From Sphingopyxis sp. (GTDB taxonomy: Bacteria > Pseudomonadota > Alphaproteobacteria > Sphingomonadales > Sphingomonadaceae): a stretch of DNA of 64,000 nucleotides. A model generated the notes under the pieces. The model ran no database searches. It was given only the letters and a program-made list of their open reading frames with translations, and had not been told where the DNA came from. This document shows positions 37,496 through 49,213 of the stretch, piece after piece (the first letter of the stretch is position 1; each line of letters begins with the position of its first letter). The DNA lies in contig NZ_JADIZJ010000001.1 in assembly GCF_016704835.1 (NCBI RefSeq), forward strand, positions 186,001 through 250,000. The letters are read 5' to 3'. A program made the position numbers and the translations under genes.

Positions 37496-40400
37496 ATGAC
37501 GCTAGAGGACTATGAGCGCGAACGCCGCCCCGAGTATGAAAGATTTGGTTCCGTCGTCGCCTCGATCCCTGAGGCCGTGATTCTTAGTGCGGGCTCCTTC
37601 AGACTCCAGCAGGTAAAGTCGCGCGCCAAGACGACACGCTCGCTCGCGAAGAAGTTGACGGACCGGGGACAGGAGCGCGGCCTCGATCTTCTATCGAGCG
37701 ACGCGGTCGAACAGGAGATAAAGGACCTCGCCGGTTGCAGGGTTATCTTCTACACGAACAGCGATGTGTCACGCCTGATCGCGTCCGGGCTGATCGAGGA
37801 GAATTTCGAAGTCCTCGAAACGAAGCTCCATCACCCCCGGCAGGATACCGAGGAGGCATCTCAACTTTATATTTCTAACCATTACCTCGTGCGGCTCCGT
37901 CCCGAGCGCACGGGTCTCGCCGAATATTCGCGGTTCTCGGACATGCGATGCGAAATCCAGATCCAGACGATACTGAACCACGCATGGGCCGAGATGGCCC
38001 ACGACACGATCTACAAGGAGCCGAACCTCGACGGTTTCGGATCTCGCGCGCTCGATCTGATCAAGGACCGGATGGCCCGGATTGCTAGGAAATATCTCGT
38101 TCCGGCCGGATATGAGTTCGCGAAAGTCGCCGCCGATTTCGATCGCCTCATGCGCGGCGAGGATCTTTTCCGAGGAGAGGCACTCGCAGCGGTCGCAAAG
38201 GCGGCGAACAACAACGAGCGTGCAGAAGCCATCGAGACATTCGCCGAAAATGTCCTGCCTCTCTACGACAATCTCGCAGCCGAGTTTCCGGATATCTTGG
38301 CCACGCTAAGCGAGGCCGTCGAAGCCGCGCGCAAGGACCCGGGGTACCGATCGAAACGCCCTATGGCGAGATCGCGGCCCGGACCGCGCTCTCGATCACG
38401 CGGCAAGTTGCGAAATTGATCGGCGACTATCGCAACATCGATCCCGCCGCGGCGCTGGATGCGCTTATCCAGCTATATGAAGGCGCAGCCTCGCAAGAAG
38501 AGCGCGAGGTCCTGGCCAAGGCTGCGAAAAGGATTTCCGGACTCAACCTCGCCATATGGCGTCGTGCGGGACCCCACCACCAGGCTATCGTGCTCGAGAA
38601 GGCCGAGGCTGCGCTGGCCGCGGGGAAAGGCGCCGCCTTGCTGCCCCCTGCTTGTCGAGGCCATCGAGCCGATGCTGGGAAGCGAGCTCGAAGGGTCGGA
38701 ATCGAGGGGCAGCGCCTGGTGCTGCAGCGAGCCCCTATGCCCGGCGACGAGGATACGCGCTTGATGCGGCGCCGCGCTACATCCATCCTCAAATCCCTCT
38801 ATCCTATCGCGGAAAGCGACGAAGAGCGCAGCCGGCTTCTTGCCGCACTCCGAACGGGCGCCCGGCCGCCGGTTGGAGCGGGCCTTATGCAAGGCCAGGC
38901 CGCTATGCTGCTGGAGAGCGCGGCGGAATATGTGGAGTTCCTGTCCGCGCTCGTGCCCGACATCAGCTGGGATCTTCTGCAGAGCGAAGAAAAATCCGTG
39001 CTTCGCCTCTACCAGATCAACAATGCGATCTCGCCTGATCTCTTGGCGCAGCCGGAGGTGCTCGATCTTCAGGCCCGGCTGGGCAAGGCGATCACGGCAT
39101 TCAGAACCTCTGTCGAATCGAACGGTGAATATGGGATCTTCCGGCTGCTCGTGGGATTTGGCGGCGTCTTTCCGCCCTCGTGGGACAATCCCTCCTTCGA
39201 CTATCAGGAAGAGAAGGAATATCGAACTCAGGGCGTGTCCGATCTCGTGGCGGGCGTAACCCCGGAAAATGAGCGCGTTTGGTACGAGCGCGCGATGGGC
39301 TTCGCTGCCATCCGATCGAACGATCTCATGACATTCCCGATGTTCGGAGACTTCCTAGCCCGGCTGGGCGAGCAAAGACCCGCTATCGCCCTCGCCTGGC
39401 TAGAGAAACTTGCGGAACCGCTTGCCAGCTTCGCATCAGCCCTGCTTCGCGGACTCCAGAAAGTCGACCCTGCTGGCGCCGAACGCTGGCTAAAAAGCTC
39501 GATTGACGTAGGCCGTTGGCTCGCCGAGATCGCATGGTTCGAGCGGAACGCCTCCCCATTTGACGAGGCCCTCCTAGCAGGCGCACTTCAGCGAGCTATC
39601 GAGAGCGACGAGCGCCACGCTATCCGCATTGCGATGCATGCAGCGGGACAGCGCTTTCCGGAGGGGCCCGGCAATCTCATCGCGGGCATTTTCATGCCAG
39701 CGCTCCACCATATGAGCGGAAAGGACGATAGCTCATGGGTCGGGACCGGTTGGGGCGCCTGGCACTACCCCGAATTGATGCATGCGCTCGACGCTGACCA
39801 GGCCGCGCAGGTGCTTGCCGCGCTCCAATATTATCCAGACCTTGACGATAGCGCTGACCAGATAGTCGGCGCGATCGGCAAAACTTGGCCGGAGGCGGCA
39901 CTCGACTTCTTCGGCGAGCGGTTCCGGATCGCGCATGGCGATGAGAGGCCCGACGAGTTCGATCCGATACCCTATGCGTTGGACGACAGTCTCAGGGAGG
40001 CTTTCGCCGCTCATCCAGCGCTCCTGTTGCAGAAGGCTCGGGAATGGTACGACCGCGACGCGCGCAACTTCCGATATTTTGGCGGCAGCCTCATCACCTC
40101 AACCTTCCCGGCTATCGGGGAAGGCCTTGAGCCGCTGCTGGCAGCGCTGGCGGCGGGCTCCGGAGCGGATCATGCCTTTCTGCTCTCGGTCCTCGCAGCC
40201 TATGACGACGTGGCTATCGTTGCGCCCACTATCCGCGCCCTGGTGGCCAGGCTGGAAGCAGAGGATCCGCTGCTCGACCGAGCCGCGCGCATTCTCGGCG
40301 ACATCAATGGCGTCGTGATGGGCGAAATGGGCATCGTCGAAAGGCTGGATCGAACGCGCACACTGCTCCGGGATTGGCTCACGGACCCCAATGCGCGGGT

Positions 40401-40584
40401 ACATACGTTCGCCGCCCGCGAGATCGAAACACTCGATCGCAGGATTGCCGCTGAAACGCGCGCCGCCGAGATTTCCCGTGCTGCCCGAAAGCTGGAGTTT
40501 GGCGACGATCTCGACGAGGTCGGCGATGGGAGCGCTAGGCCTTCACTGTTGCAAAGACGCCAAGTTGAAGCCGCTCGATTCTAA
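37496..40584 (+). pseudogene. RelA/SpoT-domain protein fused to a long helical region (frameshifted)
   Basis: The start ATG 37496 follows GAGGAGAG. Residues ~20-240 form a RelA/SpoT nucleotidyltransferase domain: KSRAKTTRSLAKKL (ATP-side basic motif), KDLAGCRVIFY, SNHYLVRL, and CEIQIQTILNHAWAEMAHDTIYK. The first frame runs to 38419, but its end is nonsense. One base more in GGGG at 38341-38344 continues it as VPIETPYGEIAARTALSITRQVAKLIGDYRN, straight into the next frame, which runs to 40584. Two further compensating indels fall near 38645 and 38710. The whole is about 1,030 residues with an ~800-residue, mostly helical C-terminus of no recognised family. It resembles toxic small alarmone synthetases such as CapRel only in the catalytic part. 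Two overlapping genes are the alternative. Confidence 0.65.
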
Positions 40585-40629
40585 TCACCTAGCCGTTCCA
40601 ACTGTTAGGCCGTCGTTAAACCGCCGCTC

Positions 40630-42926
40630 TTACCGTCGTGTGAAGCTGATGACCCTCTGACTGAATCCCGTGAGTTCCTGGTTGTTTATTGCCTGCGTCT
40701 GCCATGCCGGGTTGGTGTCGTGGTGGAAGTTGTTGCCATAGTCCTTGAGCGCGCGAAGTTCATCGATGTTCGCTTGGTCGAGGATCGGGTCCCCGGCGCC
40801 GAGCCGCTGCACGCATACATTGATGAAGGGCCCGATCAGCTTGCCGGGTGGAAAATCCACGGGATAAGCGACGCGAAGATAAGCTTCGAGCATCGGACGA
40901 AGCGCGGTCGCAACCGCGCGCTCGATCGCCGGATTGCCCGTGTGGACAAACTCGGCGACGAGGGCATGATTCTTGTCATGCTCGGTGATGCAATCCTGCC
41001 GCACATCCCATTCGGCGATCGACGAGCCCTGCCCGTCGCGCCGAACAAGGAAAGCGCTCCGGTCATTTACGCCCGCGCCATTCCACACCTCGCAAAGATA
41101 AGGCTTGAAGTGCGAGAGAATGATCACCTGCCGGACACGGCCGAGCAGAGCCCTGATCTGCTGGACGGTCGCGACCGAGCGATGCTCGTCGAGGCTTGTC
41201 ATCGGATCGTCGATCACGACGATCGCATTCGCGAGCTGCGCATTCTGCTCGAGCGAAGCGAAGAAGAATGCGAGTGCCAATGTGTTGCGATCCCCGGCGC
41301 TCAGCGTGTTGCGAAAGCTCGTTCCCTCGTTTGCGGTCACTGGCACCGCCACCTGGTTGATGACGACACTATAGGTGCAGGATGATCCACCACGGGTGTT
41401 CACCGAGTTCACGGCATCGATGCGAAAGCCCGCGCCGAAGCGCTGCAGATAATCGTTGGTCGCCTGCTGATAGGCGGGGAAGACATTCTCGCGGTAATTT
41501 GTGAGGGCGTCGCGCGCGGCATCGCGCAGACCTTCGGTGACGAGCTTCGCGGCCTTCTCGTCGATGCAGGCCTGGCAAAGCGTCGCGGTGGGTTCGCTAT
41601 GACGAAGCTTGATGAGCCGCAGCCGCGCAAGATCGGTCTCGGCGTTACCGACATTCGCGCCCGCGGCCTGCTCCTTCACTAGCGCGATCGCGTCGTTCCG
41701 CGCCACAAGCTCCGCCGTCGCCGCACTCACCGCGTCGCGCTCCCGGTCATAGGCCGCGATCCCCTCCAGCGCGTCGGCACCGAGCTCCGCCGCCTCGAGC
41801 GGAGCCGCGAACTTCGCGCGAAGCGCGGTCAGGACAAGATCGCGCGCCGCATTCCAGTTCCGCAGAATCGCAGCTGTATCGAGCTCGAACGCCGGCAATT
41901 CGACATAGGCACTCCAGAAGGTTCGTGCCTCGCTCACCTCTCGCACCGCGCGCTCGAAGCCCGCCTGCACCTCGCCGCGATGGGCATCGGCGAAACTCTT
42001 GCCGGCATCGGTGACGGCTGCCTTGAGCGCGTCATAGGCCTCGCTGAAATAGGCCTGATAGTGGCGCAGCAGCGGCGAGGCAGCGAGATCCTGCTCGCAG
42101 AAGGGGCAAGGCTCGGCGGCGCCGTCGGCCGCCAGCGCGGGCAGGAAGCCCATGCCCCTCGCGACCCATTCCTCGCCCTCCTTGCCGAGACGCTGCAGAT
42201 GCTCGCGCACCCGCGCCATCGCCTCGGCTTCGACATCGCCCAGCGTCCGTCCCAATATCGCGTTGATCGAAGCGGCGTCGATCGCCGGCAATGCGGCCGA
42301 GACGAATACTGCGCGAGCGCCAATGGCTTGGGCATCGCGTGCCGCCGCGAGAGCGCGTTCCGCGCCGCCGATCGCGGCATCAACATCATTCTCATTCGGC
42401 AAGGCGCAGAACTGGTCGACCGTGAGCGTGCCGCGCGTCGCCGCGGGAATCGCCGCCTCATGCTGGCGGATGGCGCGATTATGCTCCTCGATCCGCGCCA
42501 CATGCCCGAGGAGCGCCGCGTTGAGGGCGACTCCCGGCGCACCGAGGATAAGCTCGTGCAGATTTTCGCGGTGCCCGGCCTCAAGCTCGATGCCCGAACA
42601 GACATTGGCGGCGACAAAGGCATCGTCGAACACCATGATCTCGGGCGAGGCGCTGTTCCAGGCGCCATTCTGGAACGTCCGGTTCACCCCGGCAACGCTC
42701 AGGACGATATGCGGCTGACCGGCGGCGCCAAGGCGCCGACGCTCGGTAACGCCTGCGGGATCGCCGGTCCCTGCAGACTTCAGGATCGCGGCAAGTGTCG
42801 TCTTGCCGCGTCCATTCTCGCCATAGACGAGGCTGAGCTTCGTCAGCGGGGAAGCTGCGCCGCCGCGACCGCATGATCAAATTGTCCGATATTGCTCAGT
42901 AATTGAAAGCACTCGAGCAACGCCCA
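40630..42926 (-). pseudogene. PrrC/RloC-like AAA ATPase (AAA_13 type, one frameshift)
   Basis: An ABC/SMC-like ATPase of about 765 residues. The N-terminus (MALLECFQLLSNIGQFDH, start ATG 42926) and Walker A GENGRGKTT lie in different frames because one base is missing at GGGG 42848-42851 (CCCC on the coding strand). The rest reads cleanly: two CxxC pairs (PCPFCEQ and LCQACID, a possible zinc hook as in RloC), ABC signature LSAGDRNTLAL, and Walker B AIVVIDDPMTSLDE with a switch LSHFKPYL. The C-terminal ~130 residues contain NNFHHDTN, which could be part of a HEPN-like nuclease. In PrrC and RloC this architecture links DNA sensing to tRNA anticodon cleavage; that role here is inference. Confidence 0.72.
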
Positions 42927-43062
42927 TCCCCCCTGCCAGATTATGCCCCAAAACTACCCCGTCGATCTCCGGGTCCGCGCGGCGGATCCCGCAGGCGCAG
43001 CGCGGCATCGATAGCCCATTCTACCGCCCAGTCACGCCCCAGACTGATCCAATCCGACTTGT

Positions 43063-46000
43063 TCAATCGCCGCCTCGCTGCCGCTCGCGCTCGGTCGGAA
43101 GCGGCGGCCGAAGATCGAGCCCGCGCGCAAAAAGCCGGACCGCGCCGCCAAGCTCCTCCTCGATCCTGGCAGCCTCCCCCTCAAGGAACGCCATCAGCCC
43201 TACAAAGTCCAGCATTTCAGCCGTCTCGGGATGCTTCCAGCTGCAGTCGGATCCGACCGTCACGAGCAGGCATCCGGTGCGGCGGGTCTCCGGGCCGAGA
43301 TATTTCTCGACAATCTGTTCGCGGAGCGCCGCGCGAAGCTTCGCCGCCGACCGCCGATTCTCGCCGATTTTGAGCTCGATCACGCCCTCAATTGGTCCGC
43401 CGAGCGAGGACAGCCGGATATCGGTTTCCTTCTCCTCGGCGGTCACCCTCTCCTGATCGACCTTATAGGCGCTGCGTGCTGCATGCTCCAGTTCGCGCGC
43501 GATTTGCCGGCGCATCAGCTTCTCGTCGCTGACAAGCTGCCATACAGCGCGCGGCGACGCATCGTGGCGCAGTTGATCCTCAAGATCATCGAGCCGATCG
43601 ACAAGAAGCGCCGCCATATCGGCATTGGTCATCGGCGGCAGGTCCCGGCGCGCGAGAAGCGCGACGACCGCCGCCTCGTCGAAGCTTGCCGCATCGGCTT
43701 CCTCGGCCGCCTTTTCGTGCGCCATGACCAGTGCCCGGTCGCGAAAATCCTCGAACAACGGATCGGCGGCGACGGCCAGCTTGTAGGGCCATGCCTCGGG
43801 CCCCGGCATGCGCAGCAGCATCGCCAGCACATGGCCGCGGCCACGCTCGGCATGATCGCGGGCCTTGGGCGAATAGGAGCCTTCGTGGACGAGGTCGGTA
43901 GCGGGATCGACGTGGACATAGGCGAGACGCGACAGCCTCGCGAGCAGATCGGCAGTGAAACCCGGCCGCGCCAGATCCACAAGGGCCTCGCTATGCCGGT
44001 CGCCAAAAGCAAGGAAATCCATTCAACTGCAGGGCCTTGCTGCGACGGCTCGTAATTCCCGATAATATCCTCGATCGCCCGCACGCCGGCGGGCGGGTCA
44101 TGGTTCAGAAGGAAGGGCATCCATATGCGGGTCATCGCATTGTCGCCCCTGGCAACCGCCGTCTTCGCCATCGTAACGATGTCGCCCACAATCTCCGGCC
44201 CGCAATGCCGGGTGAGGATCTGCAGCACATCACGGAGGCGCTTGGCCTGCCCGCCCTCGTCGCCGCCGCTCGCGCGCCACTGCCCCGTGTCGAGCCACGC
44301 GCGAAGCCGGGGAACGAAAAAGGCCGCGATGGCGGGCACGGCATAGCGGATATTCTGGAGCTGGAACGACTGGAACGCGATCGGCTCTGAAAGTTCGGCC
44401 GTAAGCTCGCCGCCCAGCATCTCATCGACGATTGCAGGATGGAGCTCGACGAGACGGCCCAGCCATACCGGGAATCCCGGAAGTTCGAGCGGCGCGTAGC
44501 GCAGCGCGGGACGAACCTCGTCGGGCGACAAGCCGTCCGTCCATGCCGGATCCTCGGCTTCCGCCGCAATGCCCGCGAGCCCGAGCCGCCAGATCGTCTC
44601 ATAGGCACCGCGTTCGTCGGCGGGCCGCTCGCTGCGCAGGCTCGGCCAGTCCTGCCGCCAGAAGCGCATGAGCGCGGCGCGCATGCGATCGGCGACATCC
44701 TTTCCGAACTGCCGCTCGATGAAGGCGCGGTTCCAGCCCGACGAATGGCAAATATCGCCGCCCTGCTCCATCGCATGCCAGAGGCCGCGAAGCGTGCCGA
44801 CGACGCGCTCCTCGCTGAAGGCCGCATCGGGGCTCCGCGCGACCTCGCGCCAGAACAGCATCCAGCTCGCGAGCTCCTTCGCCTCGCGCCGCGCGTCGCT
44901 GCGTTCGCGGCGCTCGCGTTCGCGCATCATGCGTTTCGCCTCGCGGCTCATTGCGGAGGGCTTGGCCAGATCGCCGAGACGTGCGCCGAGCGCCGGCAGG
45001 TCGGCGACATAAGGCCCCAGCGTCGCGAGATGCTCGGCCCAGGGCTTTCCCTCCTCCCCCATGCGCGCCGCCGCCTCGAGGAAGAATGCGCGATCCTCGG
45101 CGGAGCGCGACCGGTCGGCGAGTCCGGCGATCGCCCAGGCCAGATCCTTTTCGTCGCGAGTCCATGATGTGAGCGAGGCGAGCCGCACATAGCGCGCGAA
45201 CGGCGTAGAAGCGGGCTCGTAGCTCTGGAAGAAGCGATCTTCGAGTTCGAAGACCAGCTGCCGCGTCTCCGGCAGAAGCGCCGGCAGCGCCGCGCGAAGT
45301 GCCTTCATGCCGTCATCATGGTGAAGCCGGCGCGGCGCTGTTCCGATCGCGACGATGCAAGACCAGATGATCTCGCGCGTGACGGCGGTCTCGCGCAGTT
45401 GCCGGAGGCAGGTCGCGATCAGCGCGGGCGTCAGGAACGGCCGCGGCGTCGGCAGATGCGGATAGCTCCGCTCGTCCCATGTGAGACCTTCGACAACGAG
45501 CGCCGTGAGCCCGGCGCGGAGGCCGTCCAGCATATCACGGCCGACCTCGGACGAGGCGATGAGCCGCGGCAGGTTGAAGGAAATATCGCCGACCGTTCTT
45601 TTGGCCTCGGTCACGCGCGCGAGCGCGGCGCAGAGCGCATCCACCGGCATATGGCGCGGGAAGAGCCGGAGCAGCGCCGCTCGTCTCAGGCGGACCGACC
45701 AGCGCCCCTCGTCGCCGGCGACCGCCGCGACGACATCGGCGAGCCGCAGATCGCCGAGCAGGATGAAAGCGTCGAGCGCCGCGATGCGCTCATCGTCGGC
45801 CGCGCCATCGATGACCAGGCCATATAATATGTCGGCGCAGCCGGTCATGCGGCCGCGCCCCATCATCGCGATGAGGATTTCGCGCACCTCGCCATTTTCG
45901 ACGCCCGCCGCCCAGATATCCTGCACGAGCGGATCGAGATCGGGCGCGGCGAAGCGGTGGATCTGGATCGAGGGCGCGCGAAGCAGCCGCCATCCGCCCT

Positions 46001-47396
46001 TTCCATAGCGATCAACGAGAGCGGTGAGCGCCCGCCCGCGCTGCGTGAGCGAGAGCGATTGCGGATCGCCCGCCATGAGGAGAAGCTCGGGCTCGCGCGT
46101 GCGGAGCTCCCCGAAGATCATGTCGTTTCCGATCGCCATCCATGCCGCGACGGGGCGCAGCGAAGGCCGGACGACATGCTGTCCATTGGCGGTACGAGCG
46201 AAGAGCAGCCGCTTGACCGATTTCAGCGGCAGGCCTTCGGCGAGAAGCAGCGCAAGCTGCTCGGCCGCGAGATATTCGATGACCGAGCGATGGTGGAAGC
46301 GGACGCGCCCGTAGGAGGCGAAGCCGAAAAGCGGCCGCTCGAGCAGGGTCGCGATATCCTCGGCTGCCCATCCGGTGAGAATGCGCGCCGGATCGAGCGG
46401 CGCCTGGTCGGCGGGACCGTCGCGGTCGGCCGCGGCGCTGTGGCGCAGCGTGAGCTTCCTTGCGAGGGTCGCCGCGAGCGCGAGCTTGCGCGCGCCCTCC
46501 ATCGCCCGGTCGGCCGCGAGCGGCGTCGGTTCGCGCCGGTCGCTGCGCGGTTTCAGTTTCGCCGCGATATTGGATGCGACCTGGTCGCGGTGCGTGCGGA
46601 TCCGTCGATGTTCGCGCCAATCGGCGCAAAGCTCGACAAGATCCTGCGGCCGGCGCGCGAACTCCTCGGCGCCCCGCTCCCGGATATCGGCAAGCAGCGC
46701 CCCGGGATCGTCGATAGCCTGCGAGCGCGCGAGCGCTTCGATATTGCCGAGCGAGAGCGGCAGTAGCGCGACATTGCGCCACTCGCGCGCCGGCGGCGGG
46801 TCATCCTCGCCGCGGCCCGGCCGAGGGCGACCAGTCGCGATTTCCGCAAATTCGCGCTCACCGCCTTCACCCATGTCGATCGCCGGAACGGGCAGATGTT
46901 TGCGGACGAGCTGCATGTCGAGCGGAATGGGGCGGCTGGTGATGACGATATGCGCCCGGCCCAATTGCCCGGCAAGCTCCCGTGCGAGGCGTTTCAGTGC
47001 CTGCTCGAACGATCCGAGACTGAGCTTGAGCTCGTCGATACTGTCGAGAAAGAAGGTCGCAATCTCGCCCTGCGAACCATGCCATGCGTCGAAGCGCGCC
47101 TGCTCCTCGGCCGAGAAGAGTTCGGCAAGCCCTTCGCGCGCGAGACCCGCGAGTTCGATGAAGAATGCGGGCTCGCCCGCATCGCGCATCGCCTCTTGCC
47201 GCGCGCGGCATTCATGCGTCTTGCCCGCGCCCGCTTCGGAGATGATCAGCACTCGCTTCGATCGCAGGAGATCGTCCCACGACGAGCCCTGGTGCCAGCC
47301 AAGCTCCATCAGATAGGCCGTCTGCTCGCCCTCGCTGAGCTTGTCGTCTGGGATATCCTGGAAGAAGCGCTCGATCAGCGCCGGCTCGCTTTGCAC
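43063..47396 (-). pseudogene. STAND/NACHT-like NTPase with C-terminal PD-(D/E)XK-like nuclease (one frameshift)
   Basis: A giant protein, about 1,440 residues, starting at GTG 47396. Walker A is ISEAGAGKT (residues 52-60), Walker B FFLDSIDEL (115-123), and a sensor-like VITSRPI follows at 151-157. A long helical-repeat region runs to about residue 1120. At AAAA 44005-44008 the frame changes and the last ~320 residues continue in the next frame. That tail contains ETDIRLSS, VIELKIGE and REQIVEKYL, the D...ExK...QxxxY pattern of a PD-(D/E)XK nuclease. NTPase plus sensor plus effector is the plan of STAND immune proteins such as Avs, but Avs nucleases are N-terminal. One missing T on the coding strand would restore the frame. 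Confidence 0.7.
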
Positions 47397-47660
47397 GGGT
47401 CATCGGGCGATTCTACATGATTTGACGGTTTCGCAAAGATCGTTCGCCGGCGTCGACAAGAAGTTCGATAAAGGTGTTCGAACGCTTTTCCGCTCGGACG
47501 GGGCGCAAAAAGTCCACACATTCCAGGCTTGGTTTGAACCGCCCTGGGCTCAGAGGCTATCTCGACCTGCCGCCAAAGTTTCACAAATCAATCCAGTGAC
47601 CACTTTCAGGCGACGCGATCTAGATCCGAATGTCCGACATGAGGCGCGAAACTAGACCAC

Positions 47661-48509
47661 TCAGTTGGGCAGCTTCACGATCTCGGCTTCGATATGCTTC
47701 ACGATTGCGCGCACGTCAGCATCGATCTGTTTGACGAAGGTATCGTTGACTTCGGAACGCTCATTGCCCTCCTTGTCCTTGCCGTTCCTGTGAACACAGT
47801 CGTGCCGAATGGGCAGCGCCTTGAACATTCGCTGCCGGCAATCACTATCAGGGAAGAGATGGAATCCGAGAGTGGCGTGATAAATCGAGCCGACCTTTTC
47901 GAAATTATGGTACATGAGATCGCGAAGATTCCCTGCCACCGTGCGCTTCACGATGTCCGGGTCGGCATAGATGTCCGCGAGTGAAAGTTTCATGTCCCTC
48001 AAACCGTGTATCGCGGTCAGCGCCGTCGCCAGAACAGCTGGCTTGTTCAGGACCAAGCCAATCAGTGTGTCTGATAGATAGGCTTCCAAAGCCGCGAACT
48101 GCTGGATGAAAGCCATTCGGTTTACGGTCGGCGTGTAGAAGGACGCGTTCGCAGCCCTGAGCACATGGCTCACATCGACCAATGTGTTAATCAGACTTTC
48201 CGCCGGGTTCTCGGGAATGTCGAGGTCATCATAATCCGGCGGATCGGGCATGGTCATGAACGCGTTGCTGCATTCGACCTCCACTTCCTCATGATCGTAG
48301 ACCATCGCAGCGATGTGGCAGTCGCCGTTCTGTACGTGGAGCATGAAACCAGTGCTGCAATGATCGCAGTCGACGTCGGCATCGTCCTCTACAAACCGCT
48401 CGTCCGCGTTGTCACCGATCCAGTGGGTCTCGGGCACGACGATGTCCGCCTGCACCACTTCGCTGCAGATCGGACACTTGAATTTGATCGACGATTCGTA
48501 TCGCGCCAT
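47661..48509 (-). CDS. Zinc-ribbon protein with HEPN-like RX4H motif
   Basis: A 282-residue protein with an intact frame. The first 55 residues hold a zinc ribbon (CPICSEV and CDHCSTG). The rest is helical, with LPIRHDCVHRNGKD near residue 235. RHDCVH fits the RX4-6H motif of HEPN ribonucleases, and the preceding FAALEAYLSDTLIGLVL resembles the helix that starts HEPN domains in abortive-infection proteins. I therefore infer a metal-dependent sensor joined to an RNase or RNA-binding HEPN domain. It sits beside the NTPase-nuclease gene on the same strand, 265 bases upstream. A non-catalytic HEPN is possible. Confidence 0.6.
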   Translation of the reverse strand: MARYESSIKFKCPICSEVVQADIVVPETHWIGDNADERFVEDDADVDCDHCSTGFMLHVQNGDCHIAAMVYDHEEVEVECSNAFMTMPDPPDYDDLDIPENPAESLINTLVDVSHVLRAANASFYTPTVNRMAFIQQFAALEAYLSDTLIGLVLNKPAVLATALTAIHGLRDMKLSLADIYADPDIVKRTVAGNLRDLMYHNFEKVGSIYHATLGFHLFPDSDCRQRMFKALPIRHDCVHRNGKDKEGNERSEVNDTFVKQIDADVRAIVKHIEAEIVKLPN

Positions 48510-48741
48510 GCTCGCCCTTGTCTTCAGTCAAATCTATGCGGCATCCGAGGCGAAGTCTATTTTGTTGAAACCTGATGTAGGTGGGGAGAGCTGAAACGGC
48601 GCCGATACACCGTATCCTAACAACGGCAGCTTTCAGTTCACAATGGCGGACCATCGCAACGGCGACAATCAGGCGCGTTCCGGACATGACTGGCTGAACA
48701 CTATTCTGTCCGCGTAAAAACGCAGCCATCTCCAGTCGGCG

Positions 48742-49204
48742 TCAACTCCAAGTCGCCACGCCGATCAGGGCCATGAATGCGCCAAGCAGGACGCCCCCGG
48801 TTGCCGCCCAAGTCACCCACCAGTCCTGCTCGTCGCTCGACCGTCGCTCCTTGATCATGCCCTCGACGCGGCCAAGTGCATGTGAAAGCGCGTCGCGAGG
48901 CGTCGCCGACAGATTTGCGATACTCCGCACTAAAAGCCATCGATGCTTGGTGACTTTCGGCGGCAAGGGTCAGTGGCGTGAGACGCATCGCGGGTTTGTC
49001 GTGGATGCTCGCGATGTGCTGATCGATCTGATCGAGGCGCGCTCCCATGTCACGAAGCGTCGGCAAATAGTCGGGCAGCTTTTCCTTGGCGGACGTAAGC
49101 CCTTCGATCGCGGACCGTTGCAGGGAAATTTCGCTGCGCAAATCATCGAAGGCTTTGGCAGCATCGTTAGCGGGCGGGGGGACGGGCGTGAGTTTGCGTG
49201 TCAT
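48742..49204 (-). pseudogene. DUF6118-family protein, shortened and frameshifted
   Basis: The N-terminus (MTRKLTPVPPPANDAAKAF, LDQIDQHIASIHDKPAMRLTP) matches the small protein usually encoded directly after traA in sphingomonad mobile elements (DUF6118). A frame change near 48900 is needed to reach the membrane segment WVTWAATGGVLLGAFMALIGVATW, after which the frame stops at 48742. Relatives I recall continue further, so the C-terminus appears lost. It starts 9 bases after the traA stop. The function is unknown; a membrane-anchored role in transfer is a guess. Confidence 0.6.
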
Positions 49205-49213
49205 GGACGCAGC

